Assembly (NCBI GenBank): GCA_030019395.1
Contig: JASEES010000010.1
Span: 1 to 48,344 of the forward strand
From: Methanolinea sp.
GTDB lineage: Archaea > Halobacteriota > Methanomicrobia > Methanomicrobiales > Methanospirillaceae
Direction: 5' to 3'
Length of the DNA stretch: 48,344 nucleotides
How positions within the stretch are numbered: the first letter of the stretch is position 1; the number at the start of each line of letters is the position of its first letter. Made by a program: the position numbers and the translations under genes. The notes beneath the pieces are model-generated. The model ran no database searches. It was given only the letters and a program-made list of their open reading frames with translations, and was not told the origin of the DNA. Shown here piece by piece: positions 1-8,757 of this stretch.

Positions 1-1
1 C

Positions 2-136
2 ATCTGCAGCGCCTACGTCAAATCTGTAGTAGAAGCCCTCAACCCGGAGTTCTCTGTCGGGGTCTCCATGGCCCGCTGCAGGGGTGACGGGTTTTGCGAG
101 ATGGTGATTGCCCGGAAAGAACAATTCCGGGACTAA
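2..136 (+). CDS. C-terminal fragment of a V4R/ATC-hydrolase-like protein
   Basis: This is the last 44 codons of a gene that begins before the window; the frame is open from base 2 and stops with TAA at 134-136. The tail contains the motif CRGDGFCEMVI, in which a glycine-aspartate lies between two cysteines. Such Cys-x-Gly-Asp-x-x-Cys endings are typical of V4R (4-vinyl reductase) and L-2-amino-thiazoline-4-carboxylic acid hydrolase-like domains that are common in methanogens. Only the C-terminus is visible, so the assignment is tentative and the function cannot be stated. Confidence 0.55.
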   Translation: MCSAYVKSVVEALNPEFSVGVSMARCRGDGFCEMVIARKEQFRD

Positions 137-160
137 TTTTCCGCTTGTTCCCAAACTGGT

Positions 161-2938
161 ATGATCCCCGGGACCATCCCCCACCACGGGGTCCCCTGGC
201 ATGCTCTCCCGATCGGCAAAGTCTATGAGATCCTCCGTTCAGGATCCGGGGGGCTCACCCGGCAGGAGGCACTCCACCGTCTCGCACAGTATGGGAAAAA
301 CACCCTTCCATCCCGAAAGGCTCCCGGTCTTCTCCAGGTCATCATCCACCAGTTCAAGAGCCCCCTCATCTACATCCTTCTTGCGGCGGGAGTCATCTCT
401 ATCCTGATCGGGGACGCCAGGGACGCTGCCTTCATCTTTCTGGTTGTCTGCATCAACGCCGCGATCGGGACGATCCAGGAGTGGAAGGCAGAGCAGAGCG
501 CTCAGAAGCTCCAAAGCCTCCTCCGTGTCACGGCCCGCGTCAAACGGGACGGTGCCTGGCAGAATATTCCTGCCGAAGACCTCGTAATCGGCGACGTCGT
601 CCTCCTCGAGTCCGGCATGAAAGTCCCGGCTGACATGAGGCTCCTGCATACGGCAAACCTGTCCATTGATGAATCCCTTCTCACCGGCGAGTCGGTCGCG
701 GTCCAAAAAACGGTGGGCATCACGGAAGAGAAGGCACCGGTGAGTGACCGCTTTAACATGGCATTTGCCGGGAGCACGGTCGTCTCCGGCAGAGGGTGCG
801 GCATCGTCACGGGGACAGGGACCCGCACCGAGGTTGGGCTGATAGCCGAGGCCGTCTCGGAAACAGAGTCTGCAAAACCCCCTCTCCTCATCCGCATGGA
901 GATTTTCTCCCGGAACGTAGGCGCACTCATTGTCTCGGCCAGCATCGTGATGGCTATTGCTGCACTCTCCCAGGGCGTGCCTCCCGTCGAGGTCTTCTTC
1001 CTTGCCGTTGCCCTCGTCGTCTCCGCGATCCCGGAGGGGCTGCCCGTTGCTATCACCGTTGCCCTCTCCATCGCGGCATCCCGTATGGCACGCAGGAACG
1101 TCATCGTGAGGAAACTTGCTGCCGTGGAAAGCCTGGGGAGCTGCACCACAATTGCAACAGACAAGACAGGGACACTGACCGTCAACCAGCAGACCGCACA
1201 GGCAGTCTTTATCCCCCCGGGCACGATAGTCGAGGTGACTGGTGCCGGTTACGATCCGGGGGAGGGAACTTTCCGGATCGCGGGGGAAGAAATACCTGAA
1301 CAGGTTGCCGGTGCCGTCCGGGGCCTCGCCAAAGTTGCGGTCATCTGCAACGAGGGGACGCTGTACAGGGAAGACGGGACCTGGGTCCACAGCGGGGATG
1401 CAATGGACGTCGCACTCCTCGCTCTGGGATACAAGGCAGGTCTCGTTCCCGACGAGGTCAGGAATGGCATCGAAAATGTCGCTCATGTGCCTTTTGAGTC
1501 GGAAAGGATGTACGCCGCGGTCTATTACCGCGAGGGAGAGGATCCGGCGGGCCCCGTGAAAATTGCTGTCAAGGGTGCCGTCGAGGCTCTCCTCCCGTAC
1601 TGCAGGGCAATGGCAACCCCGGCAGGAACCGTGCCTTTCGATCCTCTCCTGGTCGGGTCGTACATGGAGACCATGATGGAAAAGGGTTTTCGGATCCTCG
1701 CGGTCGCCGAAGGGGCTCTCCGCTCCGCACCGGGACCGGATCCCGGACTGGAAAAAACAGCACCCGAACTCACGCTGAACGGTCTCGTCGGGTTCATCGA
1801 TCCCCTCCGGCCAGACGTCAAAGACGCTGTAAGGGTCGCCCACGGAGCGGGAATCGACGTTGTCATGATCACGGGGGACCACCCCCGCACAGCCTTTGCT
1901 ATCGCCCGCGATCTGGACATTGCAAAGGACTTCGGGGAGGTTCTGACCGGTAAGGATCTTGCCGCCATGGGTGATCCGATGCTCCCCGCCTACGGGGAAG
2001 TCATCGACAGAACGCGGGTCTTTGCCCGGGTCACGCCGCTCCAGAAGATGGAGATCGTGGACGCCCTAGTCCGGCGGGGTCACTTTGTCGCGGTTACGGG
2101 GGATGGCGTCAACGATGCGCCTGCGCTCCGGCGCGCAAACATCGGTGTCGCCATGGGTTCGGGGACGGACGTGGCAAAGGATACTGCCTCGATGATCGTG
2201 ACGGACGATAACTTCTCCTCAATAGTCGCAGGCGTCGAGGAGGGGCGGTTTGCCTATGACAACATCCGGAAGGTCACCTACCTTCTCATCTCGACGGGCC
2301 TTTCAGAAGTCGTCCTCTTCATCCTCGCCCTCCTCGCGGGCCTCCCCATTCCCCTCCTCGCAGTCCAGCTTTTGTGGCTGAATCTCGTGACGAATGGTAT
2401 CCAGGGAGTGGCCCTCGCCTTCGAAGCCGGTGAAAAGGACGCCATGACAAGGAAGCCACGGCCCCCCGGTGAAGGGATTTTCAACGGTCTCATGGTCCGG
2501 GAGACGCTGCTTTCGGGTCTGACAATCGGACTGGTGGCATTTTTGGCATTCTGGTGGTTCAATGCGAGCGGAACGGAGGAGACCGTTGCAAGGAACCTGC
2601 TCCTCCTCCTCATGGTTCTCTTCGAAAATTTCCATGTTTTCAACTGCAGGTCCGAGTACCAATCGGTATTCCGCGTTCCTATCCCCAACAACTATTTCCT
2701 CATCGGGGGAGTGATCCTCATGCAGGGTCTGCACATCATCTCCCTGCATGTCCCCCTCATGCAGGAAATCCTCGGACTTGTCCCTGTCACCCTCGAACAG
2801 TGGCTGGTATGCCTTTGCATAGCAGGCTCTGTCGTCGTGGTCATGGAACTTTTCAAGTTGTTTAACCGGTCTGACAGGGACCGGAGGAGCCGGGGGAAAA
2901 CGATTTCCCTATCCGGGAGGGAGGACAACGCCTGCTGA
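161..2938 (+). CDS. Cation-transporting P-type ATPase (P2-like)
   Basis: A 925-residue P-type ATPase that would move a cation across the cytoplasmic membrane at the cost of ATP. An N-terminal cation-ATPase domain (WHALPIGKVYEIL, residues 13-25) is followed by membrane helices, the actuator TGES at 175-178, helix M4 with PEGLP at 291-295, the phosphorylated Asp334 in DKTGTLT, and the hinge TGDGVNDAP. Helix M6 reads NLVTNGIQGVALAFE: Asn replaces the Asp of the calcium-pump LVTDG motif, so Ca2+ specificity should not be assumed. No clear ribosome binding site precedes the ATG, but the N-terminal domain fits this start. The gene ends immediately before an NSS transporter on the same strand, suggesting co-transcription. 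The transported ion (Ca2+, Na+ or K+) is not decided by sequence reading. Confidence 0.92.
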   Translation: MIPGTIPHHGVPWHALPIGKVYEILRSGSGGLTRQEALHRLAQYGKNTLPSRKAPGLLQVIIHQFKSPLIYILLAAGVISILIGDARDAAFIFLVVCINAAIGTIQEWKAEQSAQKLQSLLRVTARVKRDGAWQNIPAEDLVIGDVVLLESGMKVPADMRLLHTANLSIDESLLTGESVAVQKTVGITEEKAPVSDRFNMAFAGSTVVSGRGCGIVTGTGTRTEVGLIAEAVSETESAKPPLLIRMEIFSRNVGALIVSASIVMAIAALSQGVPPVEVFFLAVALVVSAIPEGLPVAITVALSIAASRMARRNVIVRKLAAVESLGSCTTIATDKTGTLTVNQQTAQAVFIPPGTIVEVTGAGYDPGEGTFRIAGEEIPEQVAGAVRGLAKVAVICNEGTLYREDGTWVHSGDAMDVALLALGYKAGLVPDEVRNGIENVAHVPFESERMYAAVYYREGEDPAGPVKIAVKGAVEALLPYCRAMATPAGTVPFDPLLVGSYMETMMEKGFRILAVAEGALRSAPGPDPGLEKTAPELTLNGLVGFIDPLRPDVKDAVRVAHGAGIDVVMITGDHPRTAFAIARDLDIAKDFGEVLTGKDLAAMGDPMLPAYGEVIDRTRVFARVTPLQKMEIVDALVRRGHFVAVTGDGVNDAPALRRANIGVAMGSGTDVAKDTASMIVTDDNFSSIVAGVEEGRFAYDNIRKVTYLLISTGLSEVVLFILALLAGLPIPLLAVQLLWLNLVTNGIQGVALAFEAGEKDAMTRKPRPPGEGIFNGLMVRETLLSGLTIGLVAFLAFWWFNASGTEETVARNLLLLLMVLFENFHVFNCRSEYQSVFRVPIPNNYFLIGGVILMQGLHIISLHVPLMQEILGLVPVTLEQWLVCLCIAGSVVVVMELFKLFNRSDRDRRSRGKTISLSGREDNAC

Positions 2939-2939
2939 A

Positions 2940-4382
2940 GGGGAACAATGGTCATCACGGGCCGGGTTTATCCTTGCTGCTATCGGCTCCGCGGTTGGCA
3001 TCGGAAACATCTGGCGTTTTTCATCGGTCGTTGGCCAGAACGGCGGCGGAGCCTACCTCATCCCCTACTTCATCGCGGTCTTTGCATGTGCATTTCCCCT
3101 GATGGTTTTCGAACTCGCGATGGGTCGGAGCTTCCATGGGACTGTTGTCGGTGCGTTCCGGGCTGTCAGGCCATCTTTCCGCATTGCCGGGTGGTTCCTG
3201 TGCGCAACGATATTTCTTGTCCTCTGCTACTACCTCGTCATCACCGGCTGGACAGCGGCATACGCACTTTTCTCGCTGGCAGGGGTGAGCATAACGTTTG
3301 CAGATTTCACGGCATCAGACATGCCGGTGTTCTTCTTCCTTTTTTCCGCCGCTGTTACAATCGGTGTCGTTTCGCGGGGCGTGCGGAAGGGAATAGAACG
3401 CGTTTCGGTCATCCTCATCCCGGTATCGGTGGCAATCCTGATCGTGATGGCCCTCTACGTCACAACCCTTCCAGGATTCCTGGAAGGCACGGTGTTCCTG
3501 TTTTCCCCCGACTTTTCCGTGCTCTTTGATCCTCTCGTCTGGAGTGCTGCGTTCGGGCAGGCATTCTTTTCCCTCTCTGTCGGGACCGGGATTCTCCTCA
3601 CCTACGGGGCATACATGGAAAAAGGCATACCAATCCCCCGGTCTGCCCTTGTCATCACCCTCGCGGACCTTGGCGTCGCCCTCCTCGCAGGGATCGTCAT
3701 CTTTCCCCTCGTCTTCACGTTCGGGCTTGAACCAGCGGCAGGGGCAGAACTCGCCTTCTCAACCCTCCCGAAGGCATTTGCCCTGATGCCGGGCGGAGTT
3801 ATCTTTGCCGTTTCGTTTTTCCTCGTCCTCTTCTTTGCGGCGATCACATCGGCTGTCTCCATGCTCGAGGTGGGAGTGTCCTCGCTTCGCGAGGCAGTGT
3901 CATGGTCCCGGGAAAAGACTTCGCTCCTCCTCGGACTTGTCATGGTGGCCATAGGCCTGCCCTCAGCCCTCAGTTACAGCGCGGCGAACTGGACCGTCGG
4001 GGGCGTCAAAATCCTCGACTTCATGGACGAAACCGTCGGCACTCTCGGGCTCCCCCTGGCGGCCGTTATTCTTGCCGTGAGCTTTTCCTGGTTTGCTCCA
4101 CGGGAGATCCTGGACAGGGAGATTGGCAGGTCATTCGCGGGAATCGTCCACCCGCTGTGCAAATATGTCATACCGGCGATCCTCCTTGGGACAACTCTGG
4201 CACGGCTCGCCTCCGGAATCGACATTGCAGACCTCCGTCTCCTCCCCGGGAGCCCGGGGATGGGGACCCTGATGCAGGTAGGAGGGATGGTCCTCATCGG
4301 TGCCGGGACTCTCATCGTCGTCTCGCTCCTGTGCCGGTTCGGGAGATGTCCGTTCGGACGGCGCCTGTTCCGGAAAGGGTGA
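2940..4382 (+). CDS. Sodium:neurotransmitter symporter (NSS/SNF) family transporter; start codon unresolved
   Basis: Secondary transporter of the LeuT/NSS family that couples Na+ entry to uptake of an amino acid or similar solute. The family's TM1 signature is visible in frame from about base 2949 (EQWSSRAGFILAAIGSAVG, then GNIWRF and GQNGGGAY), so the protein includes TM1. About eleven further hydrophobic segments run to the stop at 4380-4382, and the length of about 477 residues matches bacterial and archaeal NSS proteins. The first in-frame ATG is at 3102, which would delete TM1. No ATG, GTG or TTG lies in frame between the ATPase end and TM1. The 5' end given is therefore the first codon after the ATPase stop, not a proven start. 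A non-canonical start, translational coupling with the ATPase stop at 2938, or a frameshift (an ATG lies in another frame at 2948) are the options. Confidence 0.85.
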   Translation, partial: GEQWSSRAGFILAAIGSAVGIGNIWRFSSVVGQNGGGAYLIPYFIAVFACAFPLMVFELAMGRSFHGTVVGAFRAVRPSFRIAGWFLCATIFLVLCYYLVITGWTAAYALFSLAGVSITFADFTASDMPVFFFLFSAAVTIGVVSRGVRKGIERVSVILIPVSVAILIVMALYVTTLPGFLEGTVFLFSPDFSVLFDPLVWSAAFGQAFFSLSVGTGILLTYGAYMEKGIPIPRSALVITLADLGVALLAGIVIFPLVFTFGLEPAAGAELAFSTLPKAFALMPGGVIFAVSFFLVLFFAAITSAVSMLEVGVSSLREAVSWSREKTSLLLGLVMVAIGLPSALSYSAANWTVGGVKILDFMDETVGTLGLPLAAVILAVSFSWFAPREILDREIGRSFAGIVHPLCKYVIPAILLGTTLARLASGIDIADLRLLPGSPGMGTLMQVGGMVLIGAGTLIVVSLLCRFGRCPFGRRLFRKG

Positions 4383-4432
4383 CCCTGGCCCGCTTTTTAC
4401 CGAAAGGGGAGCCTGGGATATCCCCCATCTGT

Positions 4433-7024
4433 TCAGGGCGGTGTCGCGGTGTTACCCGCAGTCTTCCTCTTCCAGAACTTGAAGACCTCGAACCAGAGCA
4501 CGCTTGCCACCCCCGCTGCCGAAGCGACCAAGAGGGCCATGGCGGACACCGGGGCAAAAGAGAAGAGATCCCTCATCGGGGGGAGTGAAATGACGAGAGC
4601 CAGGCAGAGGAGTGTCCCGGAAATGACTATCCAGAACGCCCTGTTTGGCAGCCCGAGTGTCTCCCAGAAGGGGAGGGTCCACGACCTGTTGATGAGGATG
4701 AGGCCGAGGTTTGCCGCAACAACGGTCACGAACGTGAGTGTCCGGGCCTCGTCATCCCCCATCCCCGACAGGAGTGCCCAGAGGTAGACGAGGAGCACAC
4801 CGGCGAATGCCACGCCTCCCTGGAAGAGGCCAAACTGCAGTGCCTTTCCCGAAATGATGCCTTCGTCCCTCTTCCGCGGCGGCCTCTTCATGATATCCTC
4901 TTCCTCCCTCTCGGACTCAAAGACAATGGAACACGCGGGGTCAATGATCAGCTCGAGGAAGACGATGTGGGCCGGGAGGAGGACGAGCGGGGTGGCCAGG
5001 AGCACGGGGACAAGGGACATGCCCGCGATGGGGACATGGATCGAGAAGATATAGGCCATCGCCTTCTTGAGGTTATCAAAGATCCTCCTCCCCATGCGGA
5101 CGGCGGCCACGATTGATGTGAAGTTGTCATCGAGCAGGACGAGTGACGCCGATTCCCTCGCAACGTCTGTCCCCCTCCGGCCCATTGCAATGCCGATATC
5201 CGCCGCCCGGAGGGCCGGTGCATCGTTGACGCCGTCCCCCGTCATGGCAACCACCTCGCCGTGCTTCTTGTGCGCCTGGACGATGCGGAGTTTCTGGGCA
5301 GGGACGACCCGGGCAAAGATCGATGTCAACCTCCCCCTCTCCTCAAGTTCCGCGTCCGTTAAACGGTCGAGTTCCGGGCCCGTGATGATGTGGTCAACGT
5401 CCGGGAGGCCAATTTCCGCACCCACCGACCGGGCCGTGAGAGGGTAGTCCCCGGTGATCATAACGACGCGGATCCCGGCAGCCCGGCACTCCGCGACCCC
5501 CTCGCGGACGCCCGGACGGACGGGGTCTGCAAACCCTATCAGCCCGAGGAACGTGAAGGAAAAAGCGTGCTGGTTGTCCGGGAGGGCTGCCGGGCGGAAT
5601 GATGCCTTTGCGACGCCGAGAATGCGCAAGCCCTGCGAGGCCAGGGCATCCACCTGGTTATCGAGGTCCGTCCGGCGGCCGGGTTCGAGGTGGCAGAGAT
5701 CCGCAATGGCTTCAGGAGCACCCTTGGCCGCGATCACGAACTCCGACCCGTCGCGGGAACGCCAGACGTTGGACATGGCCATGAGCTCGGGGGAGAGGGG
5801 ATACTCCTGTACGAGGTCCCAGCTGGCATGGACATGCTCGGTCTTTCCAAATTCCCCTGCGGCGAGGGAGAGGAGAGCCTTCTCCATCGGGTCGAACGGG
5901 TCCTTCTTGCATGCCAGGATGGCAAATTCTGCAAGTTCGTGGCACGAATCGGGGACCGTTTCGTCGCTCCTGCACCCAAACGGTGTCACTTCCCCGTTAC
6001 AGCAGAATGCCTTCACAGACATCCTGTTCTCGGTGAGGGTGCCTGTCTTGTCCACGCACAGGACCGTTGCTGCCCCCAGCGTCTCGACGGCGGGAACCTG
6101 GCGCGTGAGCACATGGTAGCGGGAGAGCCTCCATGCCCCCAGCGCAAGAAACACCGTCAGGACAACGGGGAACTCCTCGGGAAGGATTGCCATCGCGAGC
6201 GTAATCCCCGCAAGAAGGCCATCCACCCAGCTTGCGTGGGAGAGCCCGTATACCACGGCTATGACAGCACACAGGGACATCCCGGCAACGGCAATCTTCC
6301 TGACGATACCGGCGACCTCCCTCTTGAGGAGACTGTCCTCCCTCTCGACTGCCATGAGGGCCCGGCCGATCTTTCCCATCTCCGTCTTCTGCCCGATCGC
6401 GGTAACCCTGGCAAGTCCCTGTCCCTGGACAACGAGAGTGCCCGAGTAAACGAAGGGAAGATCGTCTCCACCCGGGGGTGAGGGCTCCAACCCCTCCCTG
6501 CCTGCCGTTTTTCGCACGGGGACCGATTCCCCGGTCAGCAGCGACTCGTCGACGGAGAGCGACTGGGAATAGAGGAGGACCCCGTCTGCCGGGACACGGT
6601 CTCCCTCGGAGAGGACAAGGTAATCACCGGTAACGACCTCCCTCCCGGGGATCCGGACCAGGTTTCCGTCCCTGATGACGAGCGCCCGCGGGCTCGAGAG
6701 GTTCCGGAGGCTCTCGAGGGCCTTCTCCGTCTTGTTCTCCTGGTATACCGTGATGCCGATGATCACGATGACGAAGGAAAGCATCAGGAAGCCTTCCTGG
6801 ATGTCCCCGAGCAGGAAGTAGATTGCTCCCGTGGCAACGAGGAGGAGGAACATCGGTTCCCGGAACACTCCGAGGATAATCGCAGCAGGGCTGCGACGCC
6901 GGTCGGACGGGATCTCGTTATATCCCTCCACCTCCTGGATCCGGGAGACTTCGGCACTCGAGAGGCCGGAGAGTGAGTCAAAGGAGAATATCTGCATCAA
7001 AAACCCCGCACGTGTCCTGCGCAA
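4433..7024 (-). CDS. Cation-translocating P-type ATPase (HAD-IC)
   Basis: An 863-residue P-type ATPase in the membrane, on the opposite strand to the first pump. It has TGES at 164-167, the M4 motif PEEFP at 282-286, the phosphorylated Asp325 in DKTGTLT, TGDGVNDAP, and about ten membrane helices. M6 reads ELIIDPACSIVFE, unlike the first ATPase, so the two pumps belong to different subgroups and are not a recent duplication. The start chosen is TTG at 7024, because AGGAG lies four bases upstream; the next candidate, ATG at 6997, has no comparable site. Substrate is unknown; Ca2+ or Mn2+ transport is a family-level guess. Confidence 0.92.
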   Translation of the reverse strand: MRRTRAGFLMQIFSFDSLSGLSSAEVSRIQEVEGYNEIPSDRRRSPAAIILGVFREPMFLLLVATGAIYFLLGDIQEGFLMLSFVIVIIGITVYQENKTEKALESLRNLSSPRALVIRDGNLVRIPGREVVTGDYLVLSEGDRVPADGVLLYSQSLSVDESLLTGESVPVRKTAGREGLEPSPPGGDDLPFVYSGTLVVQGQGLARVTAIGQKTEMGKIGRALMAVEREDSLLKREVAGIVRKIAVAGMSLCAVIAVVYGLSHASWVDGLLAGITLAMAILPEEFPVVLTVFLALGAWRLSRYHVLTRQVPAVETLGAATVLCVDKTGTLTENRMSVKAFCCNGEVTPFGCRSDETVPDSCHELAEFAILACKKDPFDPMEKALLSLAAGEFGKTEHVHASWDLVQEYPLSPELMAMSNVWRSRDGSEFVIAAKGAPEAIADLCHLEPGRRTDLDNQVDALASQGLRILGVAKASFRPAALPDNQHAFSFTFLGLIGFADPVRPGVREGVAECRAAGIRVVMITGDYPLTARSVGAEIGLPDVDHIITGPELDRLTDAELEERGRLTSIFARVVPAQKLRIVQAHKKHGEVVAMTGDGVNDAPALRAADIGIAMGRRGTDVARESASLVLLDDNFTSIVAAVRMGRRIFDNLKKAMAYIFSIHVPIAGMSLVPVLLATPLVLLPAHIVFLELIIDPACSIVFESEREEEDIMKRPPRKRDEGIISGKALQFGLFQGGVAFAGVLLVYLWALLSGMGDDEARTLTFVTVVAANLGLILINRSWTLPFWETLGLPNRAFWIVISGTLLCLALVISLPPMRDLFSFAPVSAMALLVASAAGVASVLWFEVFKFWKRKTAGNTATPP

Positions 7025-7175
7025 TGGTCTCCTGGTATTGTATCCCTGACCTTCTGAAAAGAACGGCGGCCTCGCACCAGTGGTTGTGCAGGAACAACCT
7101 ACCCATGATGGGGATAAGGTTGCCCGGCGGGCCGCAAGAACTTTTTGTTACTCTCCCGGGACGCTGGCCCCGGGA

Positions 7176-7880
7176 TCATTCCTCTTCTCCCCCGTACCAC
7201 CTGCGGAGAAGGACATAAGCGACGACCACCGCTGCAAGAACAGCCCCGGCGACCGGTATTCCAACCGAGATATTCCCGAGTATGAGCCTCCATATGATGT
7301 CGGACCCGACTGCAAAAAGGAGACATTCTGCAGAGGCGCCGATTGCAACGGCAAGCAGTATCTGCAAAGGTGACAGGCCGACGAGCATGCCGACCAGTGT
7401 CGCGCCGACCCCTCCTGTCCCCTGGAACGGGAGGAAGACAAAGAATGCAACCCCGAGGACTGACCACCGGGCAATCCAGGGCCTTTTTTTCATGAATTCA
7501 TCTCCCTTACCCAGAAAACCTGATATCCAGGGACCAAGGACAGGGATCTGGAGGGCAAGCCTGATATTGAGTATCATGAAAAGGCTCGTGAGGACATCGA
7601 GGAGTGCAAGCGAGATTGCCATGAGCCACCATGGAATACCAAGGGCGATCCCGACCGGGATGAGCGATTCCTTGCCGGACGGGGGGATGTAGTAGAGGAT
7701 CATCAGGCCTCCGAGGATCAGGGCCTTCTCGAGAGGGAGGATCAGGACACAGAGGAAATAATAGAGAAACGCAAGGAGAGGAGCGAGGACGAGGGAGAAG
7801 ACTACTGATGGAAGAGAATCCGTCCCTGTCCCAAGGAGGCGTCCCGGATATGACGGAAAAGTCATGGCAGGTACAGACAA
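7176..7880 (-). CDS. Small multidrug export-like membrane protein
   Basis: A 234-residue polytopic membrane protein with about six hydrophobic segments. The stretch LPFQGTGGVGATLVGMLVGL in the second half is the conserved glycine-rich signature of the Sm_multidrug_ex (COG2426) family, seen in many archaea and loosely related to SNARE-associated DedA-like proteins. The start is taken as TTG at 7880, since GAGGAG lies about seven bases upstream; the ATG at 7865 has no ribosome binding site. It lies on the same strand as the upstream P-type ATPase gene set but about 150 bases apart from it. The family name promises drug export, but the actual substrate is unproven. Confidence 0.75.
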   Translation of the reverse strand: MSVPAMTFPSYPGRLLGTGTDSLPSVVFSLVLAPLLAFLYYFLCVLILPLEKALILGGLMILYYIPPSGKESLIPVGIALGIPWWLMAISLALLDVLTSLFMILNIRLALQIPVLGPWISGFLGKGDEFMKKRPWIARWSVLGVAFFVFLPFQGTGGVGATLVGMLVGLSPLQILLAVAIGASAECLLFAVGSDIIWRLILGNISVGIPVAGAVLAAVVVAYVLLRRWYGGEEE

Positions 7881-7984
7881 GCTTGTCTCCTCTCCTCAAT
7901 ACCTTTCAGGATGACGGAAGAAGATATCTCCACCGGTAAAGATAAGAAAACTATTTGTTAAATACTAATGACACCGGGGGTACA

Positions 7985-8440
7985 ATGAAGCAGAACACGT
8001 TTTATTTACTGGTCGGGGTTGTCGGCCTTGTTGAGGTCGGGCTCTTCATGATCTCGGTCAGTCTGCACAACCCGCTTATCATAATGGCAGGGTTTATCAT
8101 GGGTGCGGGGCTCGTCTACGTCTCCCGGCTGATGGTCACGGATATCAGGGAAGACGAACGGTCCCGGCTCATCACGCAGAAGGCAGGGCTCCGGACACTC
8201 GAGGTCTTCTGGATAATCTTCTTTGCCGTCAGCCTCGGAACGGCTGTAATCGGCTTTTCGACCCCGCTTGGAATACCCCGGCCCCGGGAGTTCCCCCATG
8301 ATTTTCCACGCGATCAGCCCTACCTTGGATATTTCGGCATCCTCCAGATGATCCTGCTCTGCTGCATTGCATTCCTCTACATTGCATTCCGGATCTATTA
8401 TGCTCGCAGGTACGGGGAGTGGGACACCGATGAAGAATAA
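7985..8440 (+). CDS. DUF2178 family membrane protein
   Basis: A 151-residue integral membrane protein with four hydrophobic segments. A short polar loop contains DIREDERSRLITQKAG, the DERxxxIxxKA signature of DUF2178, an archaeal and bacterial family of unknown function that is regularly paired with a small XRE regulator. The ATG at 7985 is preferred because GGGGGT lies just upstream; a TTG at 7955 would extend it but lacks a site. An AT-rich promoter-like stretch (7941-7966) precedes it. It overlaps the next gene by 11 bases, so the two form a transcriptional unit. The function is unknown; membrane stress sensing together with the regulator is plausible only. Confidence 0.7.
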   Translation: MKQNTFYLLVGVVGLVEVGLFMISVSLHNPLIIMAGFIMGAGLVYVSRLMVTDIREDERSRLITQKAGLRTLEVFWIIFFAVSLGTAVIGFSTPLGIPRPREFPHDFPRDQPYLGYFGILQMILLCCIAFLYIAFRIYYARRYGEWDTDEE

Positions 8441-8621
8441 AATAAAGGTCTACAGGGCAATGCGGGACCTTACCCAGGAAGCACTGGCCCAGGAGCTGAA
8501 GGTAACCCGCCAGACCATCCTTGCCATTGAGAAGGGTAAGTATGACCCGTCCCTCGAACTTGCATTCAAGATAGCCCGGTTTTTCGGGGTCCCGATTGAA
8601 GAGATATTCACCTACGAATAA
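8430..8621 (+). CDS. XRE-family transcriptional regulator
   Basis: A 63-residue single-domain DNA-binding protein. The helix-turn-helix is plain: LTQEALAQELKVTRQTILAI at about residues 13-32, followed by KGKYDPSLELAFKIARFFGV, the usual YozG/Cro-like arrangement. The first ATG that gives a normal length is at 8430, inside the end of the DUF2178 gene, with GGGGAG upstream. The overlap with the membrane protein gene argues that the regulator controls this pair. No sensing domain is present, so any signal would come through the membrane partner or oligomer state. Confidence 0.88.
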   Translation: MKNKIKVYRAMRDLTQEALAQELKVTRQTILAIEKGKYDPSLELAFKIARFFGVPIEEIFTYE

Positions 8622-8680
8622 TTTTTCCCTCCGGCTTGTTTTCCATTCCATATGTATTGTTAATTTGTCTATTAGTAAAT

Positions 8681-8690
8681 TATAAATAAC
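8681..8690 (+). promoter_or_regulatory. TATA box for the small secreted protein gene
   Basis: TATAAATAAC lies in an AT-rich block about 75 bases before the ATG at 8758. Transcription would be expected about 25 bases downstream, near 8706-8712, directly next to the inverted repeat at 8712-8728. Confidence 0.55.
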
Positions 8691-8711
8691 ACTATGTTAA
8701 ATTTATTTTAC

Positions 8712-8728
8712 GTCAGCTATCTGCTGAC
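8712..8728. promoter_or_regulatory. Inverted repeat at the presumed transcription start
   Basis: GTCAGC and GCTGAC form a perfect six-base inverted repeat with five bases between the arms. It lies about 25 bases downstream of a TATA box and 30 bases upstream of the secreted protein's start. It could be an operator or a 5' hairpin of the mRNA. Confidence 0.4.
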
Positions 8729-8757
8729 ACCCAAAGATACCTGGAAAGGAGGAGAAT

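Noticed and set aside
239-1882. Long minus-strand frame of 547 codons opposite the first P-type ATPase
   Set aside because: It mirrors the conserved ATPase codons, has no domain and no ribosome binding site; it is a shadow caused by high GC content.
2948-3529. Frame starting at the ATG 2948 as the true NSS gene
   Set aside because: It is rich in Arg, His and Pro and out of frame with TM1; it is useful only as a possible frameshift clue.
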